From Neochlamydia sp. S13 (GTDB lineage: Bacteria; Chlamydiota; Chlamydiia; Chlamydiales; Parachlamydiaceae), in the NCBI RefSeq assembly GCF_000648235.2, contig NZ_AP017977.1, positions 806,001-870,000 of the forward strand: a stretch of DNA of 64,000 bases, in the 5' to 3' direction. This document shows, piece after piece, positions 27,415-37,070 of the stretch (position 1 is its first letter; every line of letters begins with the position of its first letter). Position numbers and translations under genes: made by a program. The notes below the pieces were generated by a model. It did no database searches. It saw only the letters and a list, made by a program, of their open reading frames with translations, and was not told the DNA's origin.

Positions 27415-30021
27415 TTAAGGTTTAGGGCCTTCTTTTATTCTAAACACAATCTTGTCTTTTTCCATATATAATTCAATAGAACTTTTCGAAGGAATCCTGC
27501 CTTCAAGAATAGCTTTAGAAAGCATGTTGATCACTTCTGTTTGAATATAGCGTTTTAAGGGTCTTGCCCCAAATAAAGGATCATACCCTTCGCGAGAAAG
27601 ATGACTTAAAACTTCTGGAGTCCATTCTAAATTAACATCGCGGTCTTTTAAACGTTTAGCTAGCTGTTTAAGTTGAAGAGCGACAATTTTTTCCATGTCT
27701 TTTTCTTGCAAAGGCAGAAAGGGAAGGATATCATCTAAGCGGTTAATAAATTCTGGTCGAAAATAAGTTTTTATTACAGGCTGTAAAATAGATAAAATTT
27801 GCTCTTTAGATAATCCCGTTTGATTTTTCTCAAGCTTTTCTAATAGCAAATCCGAGCCAATGTTGGAAGTCATAATAAAAATAGCATTTTTACAGTTAAT
27901 TGTTCTTCCTTTGCTATCTGTAATGCGGCCCTCATCAAAGATTTGCAAAAGAAGGTTAAAGACATCAGAATGGGCTTTTTCAATCTCATCAAATAAAACC
28001 ACTGCGTAAGGACGCCTACGTATAGCTTCTGTTAATTGCCCTCCTTCCTCATATCCCACATATCCAGGAGGAGAGCCTATCATTCTAGCTATGCTATGCT
28101 TCTCCATATATTCAGACATATCCAAGCGAATAATAGCATCTTCTTGATCAAAAAGTTGTTCGGCAAGCGCTTTAGCTAACTCCGTTTTTCCTACCCCTGT
28201 AGGGCCTAGGAATAGAAATACACCTACAGGGCGCCCTGGATCACTTAAGCCTGAGCGAGAACGTCGGATAGCTTCGCTGACGGCAGTGACGGCAAGCTCT
28301 TGACCTACGACGCGCTTTGCTAGCACTTCTTCTAATTTAAGAAGCTTTTCGGCTTCTCCTTCTAGCATTTTACTGACAGGAATACCGGTCCATTTGGAAA
28401 CAATATGGGCGATTAAATTTTCATCTACCTCTTCCTGGAGTAAGCGAGCCACTTTTTCATTGAGCTTACTTTGAATAGCAGTAATTTCTGCCTCCACCTT
28501 AGGGAGCGTGCTATAACGTATTTCAGCTACTTTATTATAATCAGCTTTGCGTTCTAATTCTTCGGCATAAAATCGCAGCTGCTCAAGCTCATTTTTCTTC
28601 TTTTGTACTTCTTCTATAAGTTTCTTCTCATGATTCCATTGATCTCTTAAAACTGCTAACTCTTCTTTGATTTGAGCAATTCTAGCTTCAAGCTTATCAG
28701 CTTCCTCTTTAGAAGAGGGACTGTTTTCACGTCGCAAAGCTTCTTGTTCTACAATTAAACTACTTAGCTCCCGTTCTTTACGATCAATAGGTAACGGCCG
28801 GCTTCCAATTTGCATGCGAATCATACTAGCAGCTTCATCGATCAAATCGATAGCTTTATCAGGTAGGCGTCTATCAGTAATATAACGATAGGATAAGAAC
28901 ACTGCAGCATGAATAGCTGATTCAGTAATACGTACGCCATGAAAGATTTCAAAACGTTCGCGTAGGCCTCTTAATATAGCAATAGAATCTTCTAAAGTAG
29001 GCTCTTGAACCATGACAGGCTGGAAGCGGCGTTCCAAGGCGGCATCCTTTTCAATATACTTTTGGTACTCATTAAGAGTCGTTGCTCCAATGCAATGGAG
29101 AGTCCCGCGCGCAAGAGCGGGTTTCAATAGGTTAGCAGCATCCATCGACCCTTCTGTAGCACCAGCTCCCACCAGAGTGTGAACTTCATCAATGAATAAG
29201 ATGATGCGCCCTTCACTATTTTCAATGTCAGTTAAGATGCCTTTTAAACGTTCTTCAAATTCACCTCGATACTTGGTACCCGCAATTAAACTACCCATAT
29301 CGAGGGCTAACAACTGCTTATTTTTGAGGGATTCGGGCACATCTTGGGAAATAATTCTTTGAGCTAGCCCTTCGGCTATTGCTGTTTTTCCAACTCCTGG
29401 GTCCCCAATTAGCATGGGATTGTTTTTAGTGCGGCGACTTAAGACTTGCATAGTACGTCGGATTTCTTCATCACGGCCAATGACAGGGTCTAATTTGCCC
29501 TGGCTAGCAAGCTGAGTAAGATTTTTACAATATTTTTCCAAGGTTTGTAAACTTGCTTCTGCGTTAGGCGAATCCATATGTCTCGCTCCTCGAATTTTTT
29601 TAATTTGTTCCTCAACATTTTTCAAAGAAATGCCTGTAGCTTGTTTCCAAGAGTTAAAAGGTTCTCCACCATTTTTCCAATAAGAAAGTAAAAAATGATC
29701 ACTACTGGTATAAGTATCATTCATTTGCTTAGCTATGTTCTGAGCATCAGCAATGCGCATCTGTAAGTTACGGGCGGTTTGTGGAGGTTGAGGGGAGCCT
29801 GCATAAGTAGGCTGTTGCTCGATAGCACGCTGCACTTCTTCTATTAATACCTGTGGCTTTGTATTAAGAGTCGTAAGAATAGAAGTGAAATAACCTTGCG
29901 GATCATCTAAAAAAGCTTTAAGCAGATTATTTTCAGTGGCTTCTGTATTGTTATGTTGCTGAGCAATTTTGAAAGCTTCTTCTAACGCTTTTATGACGGC
30001 TTCTGTGAAATTTTGTGCCAT
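27415..30021 (-). CDS. clpB: ATP-dependent disaggregase ClpB
   Basis: Hexameric AAA+ chaperone that pulls proteins from aggregates together with DnaK/DnaJ/GrpE. The 868-residue protein has an N-terminal Clp repeat domain (1-150), a first AAA+ module with GDPGVGKTA (about 207) and [11 protein letters not shown], the coiled-coil middle domain (about 410-530, [19 protein letters not shown]), and a second AAA+ module with GPTGVGKTE (about 608), [11 protein letters not shown] and [14 protein letters not shown]. It lacks the ClpP-binding IGF/L loop, separating it from ClpA/ClpC. dnaJ is elsewhere in this window. Confidence 0.97.
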   Translation of the reverse strand: MAQNFTEAVIKALEEAFKIAQQHNNTEATENNLLKAFLDDPQGYFTSILTTLNTKPQVLIEEVQRAIEQQPTYAGSPQPPQTARNLQMRIADAQNIAKQMNDTYTSSDHFLLSYWKNGGEPFNSWKQATGISLKNVEEQIKKIRGARHMDSPNAEASLQTLEKYCKNLTQLASQGKLDPVIGRDEEIRRTMQVLSRRTKNNPMLIGDPGVGKTAIAEGLAQRIISQDVPESLKNKQLLALDMGSLIAGTKYRGEFEERLKGILTDIENSEGRIILFIDEVHTLVGAGATEGSMDAANLLKPALARGTLHCIGATTLNEYQKYIEKDAALERRFQPVMVQEPTLEDSIAILRGLRERFEIFHGVRITESAIHAAVFLSYRYITDRRLPDKAIDLIDEAASMIRMQIGSRPLPIDRKERELSSLIVEQEALRRENSPSSKEEADKLEARIAQIKEELAVLRDQWNHEKKLIEEVQKKKNELEQLRFYAEELERKADYNKVAEIRYSTLPKVEAEITAIQSKLNEKVARLLQEEVDENLIAHIVSKWTGIPVSKMLEGEAEKLLKLEEVLAKRVVGQELAVTAVSEAIRRSRSGLSDPGRPVGVFLFLGPTGVGKTELAKALAEQLFDQEDAIIRLDMSEYMEKHSIARMIGSPPGYVGYEEGGQLTEAIRRRPYAVVLFDEIEKAHSDVFNLLLQIFDEGRITDSKGRTINCKNAIFIMTSNIGSDLLLEKLEKNQTGLSKEQILSILQPVIKTYFRPEFINRLDDILPFLPLQEKDMEKIVALQLKQLAKRLKDRDVNLEWTPEVLSHLSREGYDPLFGARPLKRYIQTEVINMLSKAILEGRIPSKSSIELYMEKDKIVFRIKEGPKP

Positions 30022-30526
30022 TTCAACTCTCCGCTTGTAAGATAGGAAGTATCAATTTAAGGATAACGTAGGCATTTGTCAATATGAAAAACATTTGCGT
30101 TTAAGACTTACTTCTCTTGATTTGCTATTTTTTGTTAGCCCCTTTACATGAGAAGCATGGGAGGATTGCATTTATCCCTTTAGTAATTTCCTTGGTTTGT
30201 TTCAAACGAGCAAAAAGCTTACGAGAGAAGCTATCTCTTTGTAAGAAAGAAAAAATCACCTCTAGTCGCTCTCTTAAGTAGATACCTAAAAATAGTAAGC
30301 GGCCACGAGATATAAAAGGGAGAGGCAAAATCTTTTTATTTATAAAAGCCTTGTATGCTAATAGCCAATAAACTTTTAGCCTAAGAATGTTTCTTTGCTT
30401 TCGACCTGGTCCAAATGGCTAAGCTTCCGGCATTGCTTACAATAAAGTTTTTCCTCCCCAGGTTATTAAGAGGATTTTTTAGGAAGAGATTTCGTACTTA
30501 AGCGATGCCTTTAGCTTTTTGTAAGT
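30022..30526. other. Intergenic stretch between clpB and the DUF4116 gene
   Basis: Contains the minus-strand clpB promoter. A 67-codon minus-strand frame (30125-30328) reads like a helical fragment (YLRERLEVIFSFLQRD) but I could not name it. The stretch may hold a decayed gene. Confidence 0.35.
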
Positions 30527-31207
30527 TTATTTGCTTGTAGCTAGGGCAATAATTATCGGATCATTTTGAAGCTCTTGGCTAGCATACCGAACGGCTGAAG
30601 CATTTTGTTGAATAGCGGTAAGCACCACCTCTCGATCGTTTTGAAGTTCTTGGCTAGCATAATCTAGGGCCAGACCATTTTGCCGTACAGCAGTAAGAAC
30701 GAATTCTTTATGATTGCGAAACGTAGGAGTATACTTAAGGACCAACCCATCTTTCTGGACAAGTTCAAGGCACGCCTGATAAAACACTTTTCCAAACAGT
30801 GGAGCCTCGTTAGTATGCTCAAGATCCGAATCGTTTTGCTCTTTAGTGGTAAGATTTATTTTTATATCATTTTTAAGCAGTTGATTGGCAGGGGTAGATG
30901 GGCCATCATTATACTGGGTTGGCTCTATCGCGGTATTTTTATTGTAACTTTTTCTATGAGCAAAGTCATAAATTCCAACGATTATATTTCCTAATACAGG
31001 GAGCAACAAGATTATACAGCGCCCAAAGCTTTTTTGACTAAGGTGACTATAGTAGGAGCTTTTAGGCATACTCTCTTTTTGCTTGATAGGTAAAACAACA
31101 GCTTTTTGAAAGATATAGGCTAAATTAGTTAGAGTACTAACAAAAGGCAAATAGTCGCTCTTATTAACGATAAATCGGCAGGTGTTAGATAAAAAATTTG
31201 TTCGCAT
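30527..31207 (-). CDS. DUF4116-repeat protein with an N-terminal module shared with the intron-split gene
   Basis: A 226-residue protein. Residues 1-90 carry a module with a hydrophobic segment (IILLLPVLGNIIVGIYDF) preceded by YYSHLSQKSFGRC. The same module, including the first ~20 residues, occurs in the intron-split protein at 13055-16322. The C-terminal ~100 residues form about two and a half DUF4116-type repeats (VVLTAIQQNASAVRYASQEL and EFVLTAVRQNGLALDYASQE). DUF4116 repeats are common in amoeba-associated bacteria and protists. Function is unknown; a membrane-linked or host-directed role is possible. Confidence 0.8.
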   Translation of the reverse strand: MRTNFLSNTCRFIVNKSDYLPFVSTLTNLAYIFQKAVVLPIKQKESMPKSSYYSHLSQKSFGRCIILLLPVLGNIIVGIYDFAHRKSYNKNTAIEPTQYNDGPSTPANQLLKNDIKINLTTKEQNDSDLEHTNEAPLFGKVFYQACLELVQKDGLVLKYTPTFRNHKEFVLTAVRQNGLALDYASQELQNDREVVLTAIQQNASAVRYASQELQNDPIIIALATSK

Positions 31208-31684
31208 GGCAACCCTTTGCTTATCAATTTTTGTAGATTACATTTTAAAAATAATCCTATTTGAAATCAATAAAGCAGCTTAAGATATAAGCAGTTTAAC
31301 TTACAGGAAAATTGTACAAAGATTTTATTAAGCATTTTTATCTTATAATTCCTATCTCAGTGGTTTGCTCTTTTATCTCTATCCCTGCTTTTGCCTTGGT
31401 ATTTACTTTTAATAGATGGATTGTACGTTTTCTAAAAATAGATAATTGATTGGCTCTTCGGAGGTTTACGGGTAAAAGGTTTATTTAACTATTTTTCTCC
31501 TTAAAGAAATGTTTTACCACCTAAACCTCCGAAGAGCCAATTTTATTTCAATTTTTAAAGCTAATAATAAAAGAGTAAAGAGCTTTTAAGGGTTATCCTT
31601 ATCCTCTTGAAGGATTGCTTGCAATATTAGGATTATCAAGATAGAATTCATGGCTTAAAGGAAATTTTATAGTGAGTATATTTC
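31208..31684. other. Divergent intergenic region between the DUF4116 gene and ispG
   Basis: Holds promoters for both divergent genes. A 93-base MITE-like inverted repeat (31449-31541, listed separately) lies in the middle. No gene was seen. Confidence 0.5.
31449..31541. repeat. MITE-like long inverted repeat
   Basis: ATTGGCTCTTCGGAGGTTTA (31449-31468) and its perfect complement at 31522-31541 bound a 53-base centre whose outer part is also partly complementary (GGTAAAA and TTTTACC). The whole can fold as one long hairpin. It lies between divergent genes, so it is not an ordinary terminator. The perfect 20-bp ends fit a small non-autonomous transposable element. A target duplication is unclear. 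Confidence 0.6.
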
Positions 31685-33601
31685 ATGAAATACTGCGAAT
31701 CCATTGCACAGCTGAAAAGACGCCCGACACGTGAGGTGATGGTTGGCCCTGTAGGAGTGGGGGGTAACAATCCTATTCGCATTCAGTCTATGACGACTTC
31801 CAATACAAGGGATGCTGAAGCGACAACCCAGCAAATTATGCGTTTAGCCGATGCTGGCTGTGAAATTGCTCGTGTGACTGTACAAGGTATGAAAGAAGCT
31901 GACAGCTGCGAGGCCATAAAAAATGGCTTGCTTCAAAAAGGATATTCGATCCCGCTTGTGGCAGATATCCATTTTTTTCCTCCCGCTGCTATGCGGGTGA
32001 TAGATTTCGTTGATAAGGTGCGTATCAATCCGGGCAATTTTGTCGATAAAAGAGCAAGCTTTAAAGTGATCGATTATGATGACTATTCGTATGCTCAAGA
32101 ATTACTGAAAATTGAAGAAAAATTTACCCCTTTAGTAGAAAAATGTAAAAGATTGAAGCGCGCGATGCGCATCGGAACTAATCATGGCTCTCTTTCCGAT
32201 AGGATTATGAACCGGTATGGAGATACGCCTGCAGGAATGGTAGAGTCTGCTCTAGAGTTTGCACGAATCTGTCGTAAAAATGACTACCATGATTTTATAT
32301 TTTCTATGAAATCTTCTAATCCTCAGGTCATGATTTTGGCTTATCGCTTACTTGTAGCAGAGATGTATAGATTAGGGTGGGACTATCCTTTACACCTAGG
32401 GGTTACAGAAGCTGGCGAAGGGGAAGATGGAAGGATAAAATCTGCCATGGGAATTGGGAGTTTACTGTTAGATGGAATTGGAGATACTATTCGGGTGTCT
32501 TTGACGGAGGATCCCTGGCATGAGATTGACCCTTGCAGACGTTTAATTAAATTTACTCAAGAATATTCTCAACAAAATGAGCTAATCTTTGAAGAGCACT
32601 GCCGAGATTTCCAGAATATTGAAAGGCGTGCAATTACTTATCCAAAGCACGTCGGCATGCATAAAGATGGCACAGTTTGGGTCTCAGCATCTAAAAACAA
32701 TCAAGAAGATGCCTTGTTTTATCAGCATCTAGGTTGCGAAGTGCAGTTGGGACGGCCTCAACCTAAAATCTCTTCAGTAGATGGTCTTGTTATTCCGGAT
32801 GGTCACTTTTATAAGCAAGTGCTGCAACCTTTACAAGAAATAGGAATAAGCATTTTTTCTTCTCATTCTCAAGAAGGAGCAGTACCTTTATTGAATCTGA
32901 TAGAAGCTCGTCAATATGTTAATCAGCATAAGTTTTTGTTAAACTCTCAAGCTTCTTGGGCACTAGCCCTTAGTGATGAATCTCCTGACGAATGGGAAGC
33001 TATTCCTTCTTTACAGCCTTCCTTGATTATATTTCGTCCCTCTTCTTCTCGCGTTTTTAAAGCACGACGCTTTTTTGATTGGCTAAAGCAAAACCAGATC
33101 GGTATTCCCGTCATCCTTAATTTTCACTATAGCGGCAGCCAAGAAGATCTGGTGATTCAATCTTCGATGGAATATGGGGCTCTTTTTTGCGATGGACTTG
33201 GAGAAGGAATATGGCTGGATGTCCCTCATGATATTAATTATTTGCGTCATTTAAGTTTTAGTATCTTGCAAGCGGCTCGTATGCGCATGGTTAAGACCGA
33301 CTTTATCTCCTGTCCCAGCTGTGGCAGAACTTTATTCGATCTCCAGGAAGTGACTAAAAGGATACGCGAGCGAACTTCACATCTGCCTGGAGTAAAGATT
33401 GCTATTATGGGCTGCATTGTCAATGGCCCAGGGGAGATGGCTGATGCTGACTTCGGATATGTAGGATCTAAGGCGGGAATGATCGATCTATATGTAGGCA
33501 AAGAATGTGTCCAAAAAAATATTCCTTTCGCTGAAGCTGATGACAAGTTGGTGGAATTACTCAAATCGTATGGCAGATGGCAAGAGCCCTGTTTGGCATA
33601 A
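31685..33601 (+). CDS. ispG: 4-hydroxy-3-methylbut-2-enyl-diphosphate synthase IspG (long form)
   Basis: Iron-sulfur enzyme of the MEP isoprenoid pathway that converts MEcPP to HMBPP. The N-terminal TIM barrel has RIQSMTTSNTRD and VRINPGNF. The C-terminal [4Fe-4S] domain carries CPSCGRTLF and MGCIVNGPGEM. At 638 residues it is the long form, with an extra domain of ~200 residues (about 330-530) between barrel and cluster domain, as known for Chlamydia, Bacteroidetes and plants. E. coli IspG has ~370. Confidence 0.95.
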   Translation: MKYCESIAQLKRRPTREVMVGPVGVGGNNPIRIQSMTTSNTRDAEATTQQIMRLADAGCEIARVTVQGMKEADSCEAIKNGLLQKGYSIPLVADIHFFPPAAMRVIDFVDKVRINPGNFVDKRASFKVIDYDDYSYAQELLKIEEKFTPLVEKCKRLKRAMRIGTNHGSLSDRIMNRYGDTPAGMVESALEFARICRKNDYHDFIFSMKSSNPQVMILAYRLLVAEMYRLGWDYPLHLGVTEAGEGEDGRIKSAMGIGSLLLDGIGDTIRVSLTEDPWHEIDPCRRLIKFTQEYSQQNELIFEEHCRDFQNIERRAITYPKHVGMHKDGTVWVSASKNNQEDALFYQHLGCEVQLGRPQPKISSVDGLVIPDGHFYKQVLQPLQEIGISIFSSHSQEGAVPLLNLIEARQYVNQHKFLLNSQASWALALSDESPDEWEAIPSLQPSLIIFRPSSSRVFKARRFFDWLKQNQIGIPVILNFHYSGSQEDLVIQSSMEYGALFCDGLGEGIWLDVPHDINYLRHLSFSILQAARMRMVKTDFISCPSCGRTLFDLQEVTKRIRERTSHLPGVKIAIMGCIVNGPGEMADADFGYVGSKAGMIDLYVGKECVQKNIPFAEADDKLVELLKSYGRWQEPCLA

Positions 33602-34047
33602 AAACAGGAAAACTTTTTCTGATCCTATAAGTGATAAAAGCAGGTTGAGTTCGGTTATAACTAATGCAAAGAAATTGCAGAGATTTTGCCATAAGCTTTT
33701 GAAGCAGATCACACACTTCCGTGCTACTTGGAACATCCTGCTATTCCTATGCTCCATAATGCCGCCCAAAAATCTTTAAGAAATCTAGTCATTGCATGTA
33801 AGTTATGCCTAGGTAGCCAGCCTACCTATGGCAAAAGATGAAGGGAGGTGCTGCCTAGCTGTACCGAAACTCTTTATCGATAAGGAAAATCTATTCTAGA
33901 TTTTCTAGCAGACGCTATCCATGCAGCTCGTACCAAGCAACCTATACCTTCTGATATCTAAAAAGCCTTTTATATTCCGTGATCGCTTACTATTGAACCA
34001 CAACCCTCTTTTTTATTAGGGAAGCAGGAATTCAGGAGATTAACCTT
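33602..34047. other. Intergenic stretch after ispG, possibly a decayed gene
   Basis: Frames on the plus strand show protein-like fragments broken by stops (around 33710-33990: HPAIPMLHNAAQKSLRN, then DFLADAIHAARTKQP). This looks like an old pseudogene but the family cannot be named. The F-box/ankyrin start at 34048 follows. Confidence 0.35.
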
Positions 34048-34986
34048 ATGCATCCAATAAAAAATAATTCGGCTATCTCTGTATCTACTGTTCTTCGTGA
34101 AAAATACTCTCTGGAGGCAAGCCCATTTGAATCTTGGCCCGATGAATTGTTTCTCGCTATCTTACGTTATCTAAGTGCTGAGGAAATGCGCCAACTAAGA
34201 CTAGTGTGTAAAAAGTTTACCCAATTATCTAGAGATGAGAGCCTTCCAATTTTTATTGATGAAAGAAAAGACCCGCATGTTTCTACCCTGCAGTGGTTTT
34301 GCCGTCAGGGGCAGATCAAACGAGTCAAGCAAATTATAGAAGCTAAAAATTCGTCGATTCTTTGTGCTTTCTTTAAGGAACAAAAGAGTTTTTTAAGTGA
34401 AGCCGTGTGTTCTCGTCAGGAAGAATTAGTGCATTACCTTCTCTCCAAAGGAGCAGATGCGCAAGTAAGCGATTGTAACAGTAAAAGAGGATCTACTCCT
34501 CTTCATCTAGCAACAAAGCGAGGTCTAATGGGGATTACGTCTCGCTTACTTGATTATGGGGCGGATATAAATGTCATAGATAAGAAATGGAAAACTCCTC
34601 TCCATTATACTATCGGTAAGAAACGGTTTTATCCTGAAATTATTAAGCTTCTATTAGCAAAAGGAGCTGACCTTCATGTAGCTGGAACTCTTCCTTTTAT
34701 ATATCACGCTATAGAAGTGGGTAACTTCCTTGCTACTAAAAAACTGCTTAAGCTAGATAAAAAGCGCCAACAAGAGGGAGACTCGCCATTGTTAGACTCT
34801 TCTTTAGATGTCAAAGATTTTGCCAAGCAAAAATGTAAATTTTTGCCAAATAAAAATTCTACCCCTGAAAGAAAGGTTCGGTATGAAATCATGGTGTGTA
34901 TTAAGAAATATTTTAAGCATCTTCAAAAACTTGAGAAAAAAGCTTTAAAAAATGATATAAGTATTCTTTCGAAAGACCCCAGCTAA
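34048..34986 (+). CDS. F-box and ankyrin-repeat protein (probable host-directed effector)
   Basis: A 312-residue protein. Residues ~28-75 form an F-box (ESWPDELFLAILRYLSAEEM, then LRLVCKKFTQLS). Ankyrin repeats follow from about 90 to 240, with clear cores (STPLHLATKRG, LLDYGADINVIDKKWKTPLH, IIKLLLAKGADLHVAG). The C-terminal ~70 residues are Lys-rich. F-box domains recruit Skp1 in eukaryotic SCF ubiquitin ligases, and ankyrin repeats bind target proteins. Secretion into the amoeba is inferred; no Sec signal is seen, which fits type III export. Confidence 0.87.
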   Translation: MHPIKNNSAISVSTVLREKYSLEASPFESWPDELFLAILRYLSAEEMRQLRLVCKKFTQLSRDESLPIFIDERKDPHVSTLQWFCRQGQIKRVKQIIEAKNSSILCAFFKEQKSFLSEAVCSRQEELVHYLLSKGADAQVSDCNSKRGSTPLHLATKRGLMGITSRLLDYGADINVIDKKWKTPLHYTIGKKRFYPEIIKLLLAKGADLHVAGTLPFIYHAIEVGNFLATKKLLKLDKKRQQEGDSPLLDSSLDVKDFAKQKCKFLPNKNSTPERKVRYEIMVCIKKYFKHLQKLEKKALKNDISILSKDPS

Positions 34987-35226
34987 TACCTTTTTGTAGA
35001 AGCGATAGTTCAACGCTATTAAGCACTTCTTAAGACTGTATGAATGGATAAAACGCTTTGATTCATTGCAAAAAATATAGGAGAGTGTGATTAAGCACAT
35101 TTTTTATCTATAGGTAATAGGCGTTGCCCTGAAAGGAAAAATTCATAAGCGATGTAAGAGTCTTTTTCTATTAAATTTATTTAAGCTTTCAAGAGATAAC
35201 CTCCTCTAGAGGTGATCACTTTTCCT

Positions 35227-35826
35227 TTAGCTTTCAAGAAGGGAAGAATGTTTATGCATAGTCCAGAAGGTCTCCGGTTGCTTACAAAGATGATTGACAT
35301 ATCGGGAGCACACAAAGAGATAATCTGACAAGCGATTAAGATAAATGGTAACGTTTTTTGAGATATCGGCTTTTCTGCTAAGAGGGATCACATCCCTTTC
35401 GGCGCGGCGGCAAATGCTGCGTGCTAGATGTAAAAAAGCGCCGGCAGGATGGCCGCCAGGAAGGATGAAAGTATGAAGTTGGGGGAGTTGCTCTTCCATT
35501 AGATCAATCCATTTCTCTAAAAATTCAATGCCTTCCTGATCAAAACGTGTGCGCTCAACTTTACTTGCTGAAGCCTGACTGAGGGGAGTAGCGATGGCGG
35601 CTCCCAGATCAAACAAAGTATGTTGAATGGTTTCTAGTTGTTTTTTAGTTAGCTGTAATTGTGGATCATTAGGTAATAGGGAAAGAGCCGTTCCAATCGC
35701 TGAATTGCATTCATCCACAGAGCCTAAAGCTTCGATGAAAGGATCATCTTTAAGGACACGCTGGCCAGAAAATAATGATGTTTCGCCTTTATCACCGGTT
35801 TTAGTATAAATTTTAATCTTTGCCAT
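35227..35826 (-). CDS. pduO: ATP:cob(I)alamin adenosyltransferase, PduO type
   Basis: Transfers adenosyl from ATP to cob(I)alamin to make coenzyme B12. The 199-residue protein has the N-terminal ATP-binding motif TKTGDKGETSLFSG, the LGSVDECNSAIG block and the SICRRAERDV motif, then YLNRLSDYLFV. Length matches the single-domain PduO/MMAB family. No B12-dependent enzyme or B12 synthesis gene lies nearby, so the pathway it serves cannot be read here. It starts two bases after the HIT gene's stop. Confidence 0.93.
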   Translation of the reverse strand: MAKIKIYTKTGDKGETSLFSGQRVLKDDPFIEALGSVDECNSAIGTALSLLPNDPQLQLTKKQLETIQHTLFDLGAAIATPLSQASASKVERTRFDQEGIEFLEKWIDLMEEQLPQLHTFILPGGHPAGAFLHLARSICRRAERDVIPLSRKADISKNVTIYLNRLSDYLFVCSRYVNHLCKQPETFWTMHKHSSLLES

Positions 35827-35828
35827 AA

Positions 35829-36845
35829 CTATTCCTTAGTGTAATTCCTATCATTTAAAGAGTTTAAAGCCTCTTTTACTTGTAGGCGATATTTATCAAC
35901 AAGCTTTTTAAATTTCTTCTCATTAAGAGGAGAGGTAGGGAAAAGCATTTTTTGCAAGACAATTAATTTTCCTATAAATTCATGGGTGCGGCGCGGCGCA
36001 AAAATAAGGTGCTCATGCCAATGAGGTACAGTTTGCCCGGCATACTTTCCTGACTTATGAAAAATATAGACAATAGGATAGCCTCTTTGCTTATAATATA
36101 AAATAAGTTTAGAGGAAATCTCTTGAGCTTCTACATATTCTTCCAAGGTAAGTTCCATAAAATTTGTACGATGAGCTTTAGGGATAATTATAAAATGAAG
36201 TTTTTCTTCACCTATTCCTATGGGGGCATGATTGTAGAGTAGATGAGTATGTTTGCCTTCGTAGAGGAGTTGCTTGGTAATAATTTCTGGCTGGCAAAAG
36301 ACATCTACCGGAGGGCAAAAGTTGTCTTCAGGAATAGGCCTATAACTTTTGGAAAAGAAAGGTAGATAGTCTTGATATTTCCTTTTAATGGATTGACGTT
36401 CAGCTTTGGGAAGGCAGGGACTATCAAAGGTTAACTTTCCTAGCACTAAAAGCTGCTCAAATAAATTGTAATTTTTTTTTGTGTAAGGAATAATTTCCCA
36501 GAAAAAATTATCCGCATGCATACGTGGAGGAATGGTAGCAATAATCATAAAGTTATCGATAAATTCATTATCTTTCCATAATTGAGCTGTATTCTCCAGA
36601 AGATGATAAGACTCAGCATGCTGTCTTTTAGTCCATTGAGAGAGACTTTTTTCGGGAAATATAGATTCTACTATCAAAGAGTTGGCTTGCAAGGGGCAAG
36701 AAGGTACGGCGATCTGGACCGTTTGACTACGATAAATAGTATTTTGGGGATAATGGAGAAACTGTTTGCGAGGAGCCAAGTAAAAAAAAGCCAAACCTGT
36801 CATGATGAGTATCAATAGAAGGGCGGGGGAGATTTTTTTTATCAT
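35829..36845 (-). CDS. Membrane-anchored HIT-family protein
   Basis: A 338-residue protein. Residues 5-24 form a hydrophobic segment (ISPALLLILIMTGLAFFYL), a signal anchor or signal peptide. The C-terminal ~150 residues are a HIT domain: LHFIIIPKAHRTNFMEL and the histidine triad HWHEHLIF near 281-288. HIT proteins hydrolyse or transfer nucleotides, using the central His. The ~170 residues between have no recognised domain. A membrane or periplasmic HIT protein is unusual. It forms an operon with pduO. Confidence 0.78.
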   Translation of the reverse strand: MIKKISPALLLILIMTGLAFFYLAPRKQFLHYPQNTIYRSQTVQIAVPSCPLQANSLIVESIFPEKSLSQWTKRQHAESYHLLENTAQLWKDNEFIDNFMIIATIPPRMHADNFFWEIIPYTKKNYNLFEQLLVLGKLTFDSPCLPKAERQSIKRKYQDYLPFFSKSYRPIPEDNFCPPVDVFCQPEIITKQLLYEGKHTHLLYNHAPIGIGEEKLHFIIIPKAHRTNFMELTLEEYVEAQEISSKLILYYKQRGYPIVYIFHKSGKYAGQTVPHWHEHLIFAPRRTHEFIGKLIVLQKMLFPTSPLNEKKFKKLVDKYRLQVKEALNSLNDRNYTKE

Positions 36846-37070
36846 CGGCTATATCCTTTTAAGATGTAGATTACGAATTCAAATGTCATCCATTCTTAAT
36901 TTTATTACCTCTAAGAAAAAAGGATTTTAACTAACAGAAGTAAATGTAGAATGCTTTTTCTTCATCTTGCTTTCACACTGTAAGCATTAAAATTTTGCTA
37001 ACTCATCTTTAAGCTATAGGATTGCTTTAACTACTGTTAGCTTGCAAGCATGTATTGAGTTTCTTTCAAT

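Noticed and set aside
30125-30328. 67-codon minus-strand frame, faintly like part of a MutS helical domain
   Set aside because: Too short and weak to name; only noted as possible decayed sequence.
33507-33779. 90-codon plus-strand frame overlapping the end of ispG
   Set aside because: Overlaps ispG by 95 bases in another register and has no recognisable pattern.
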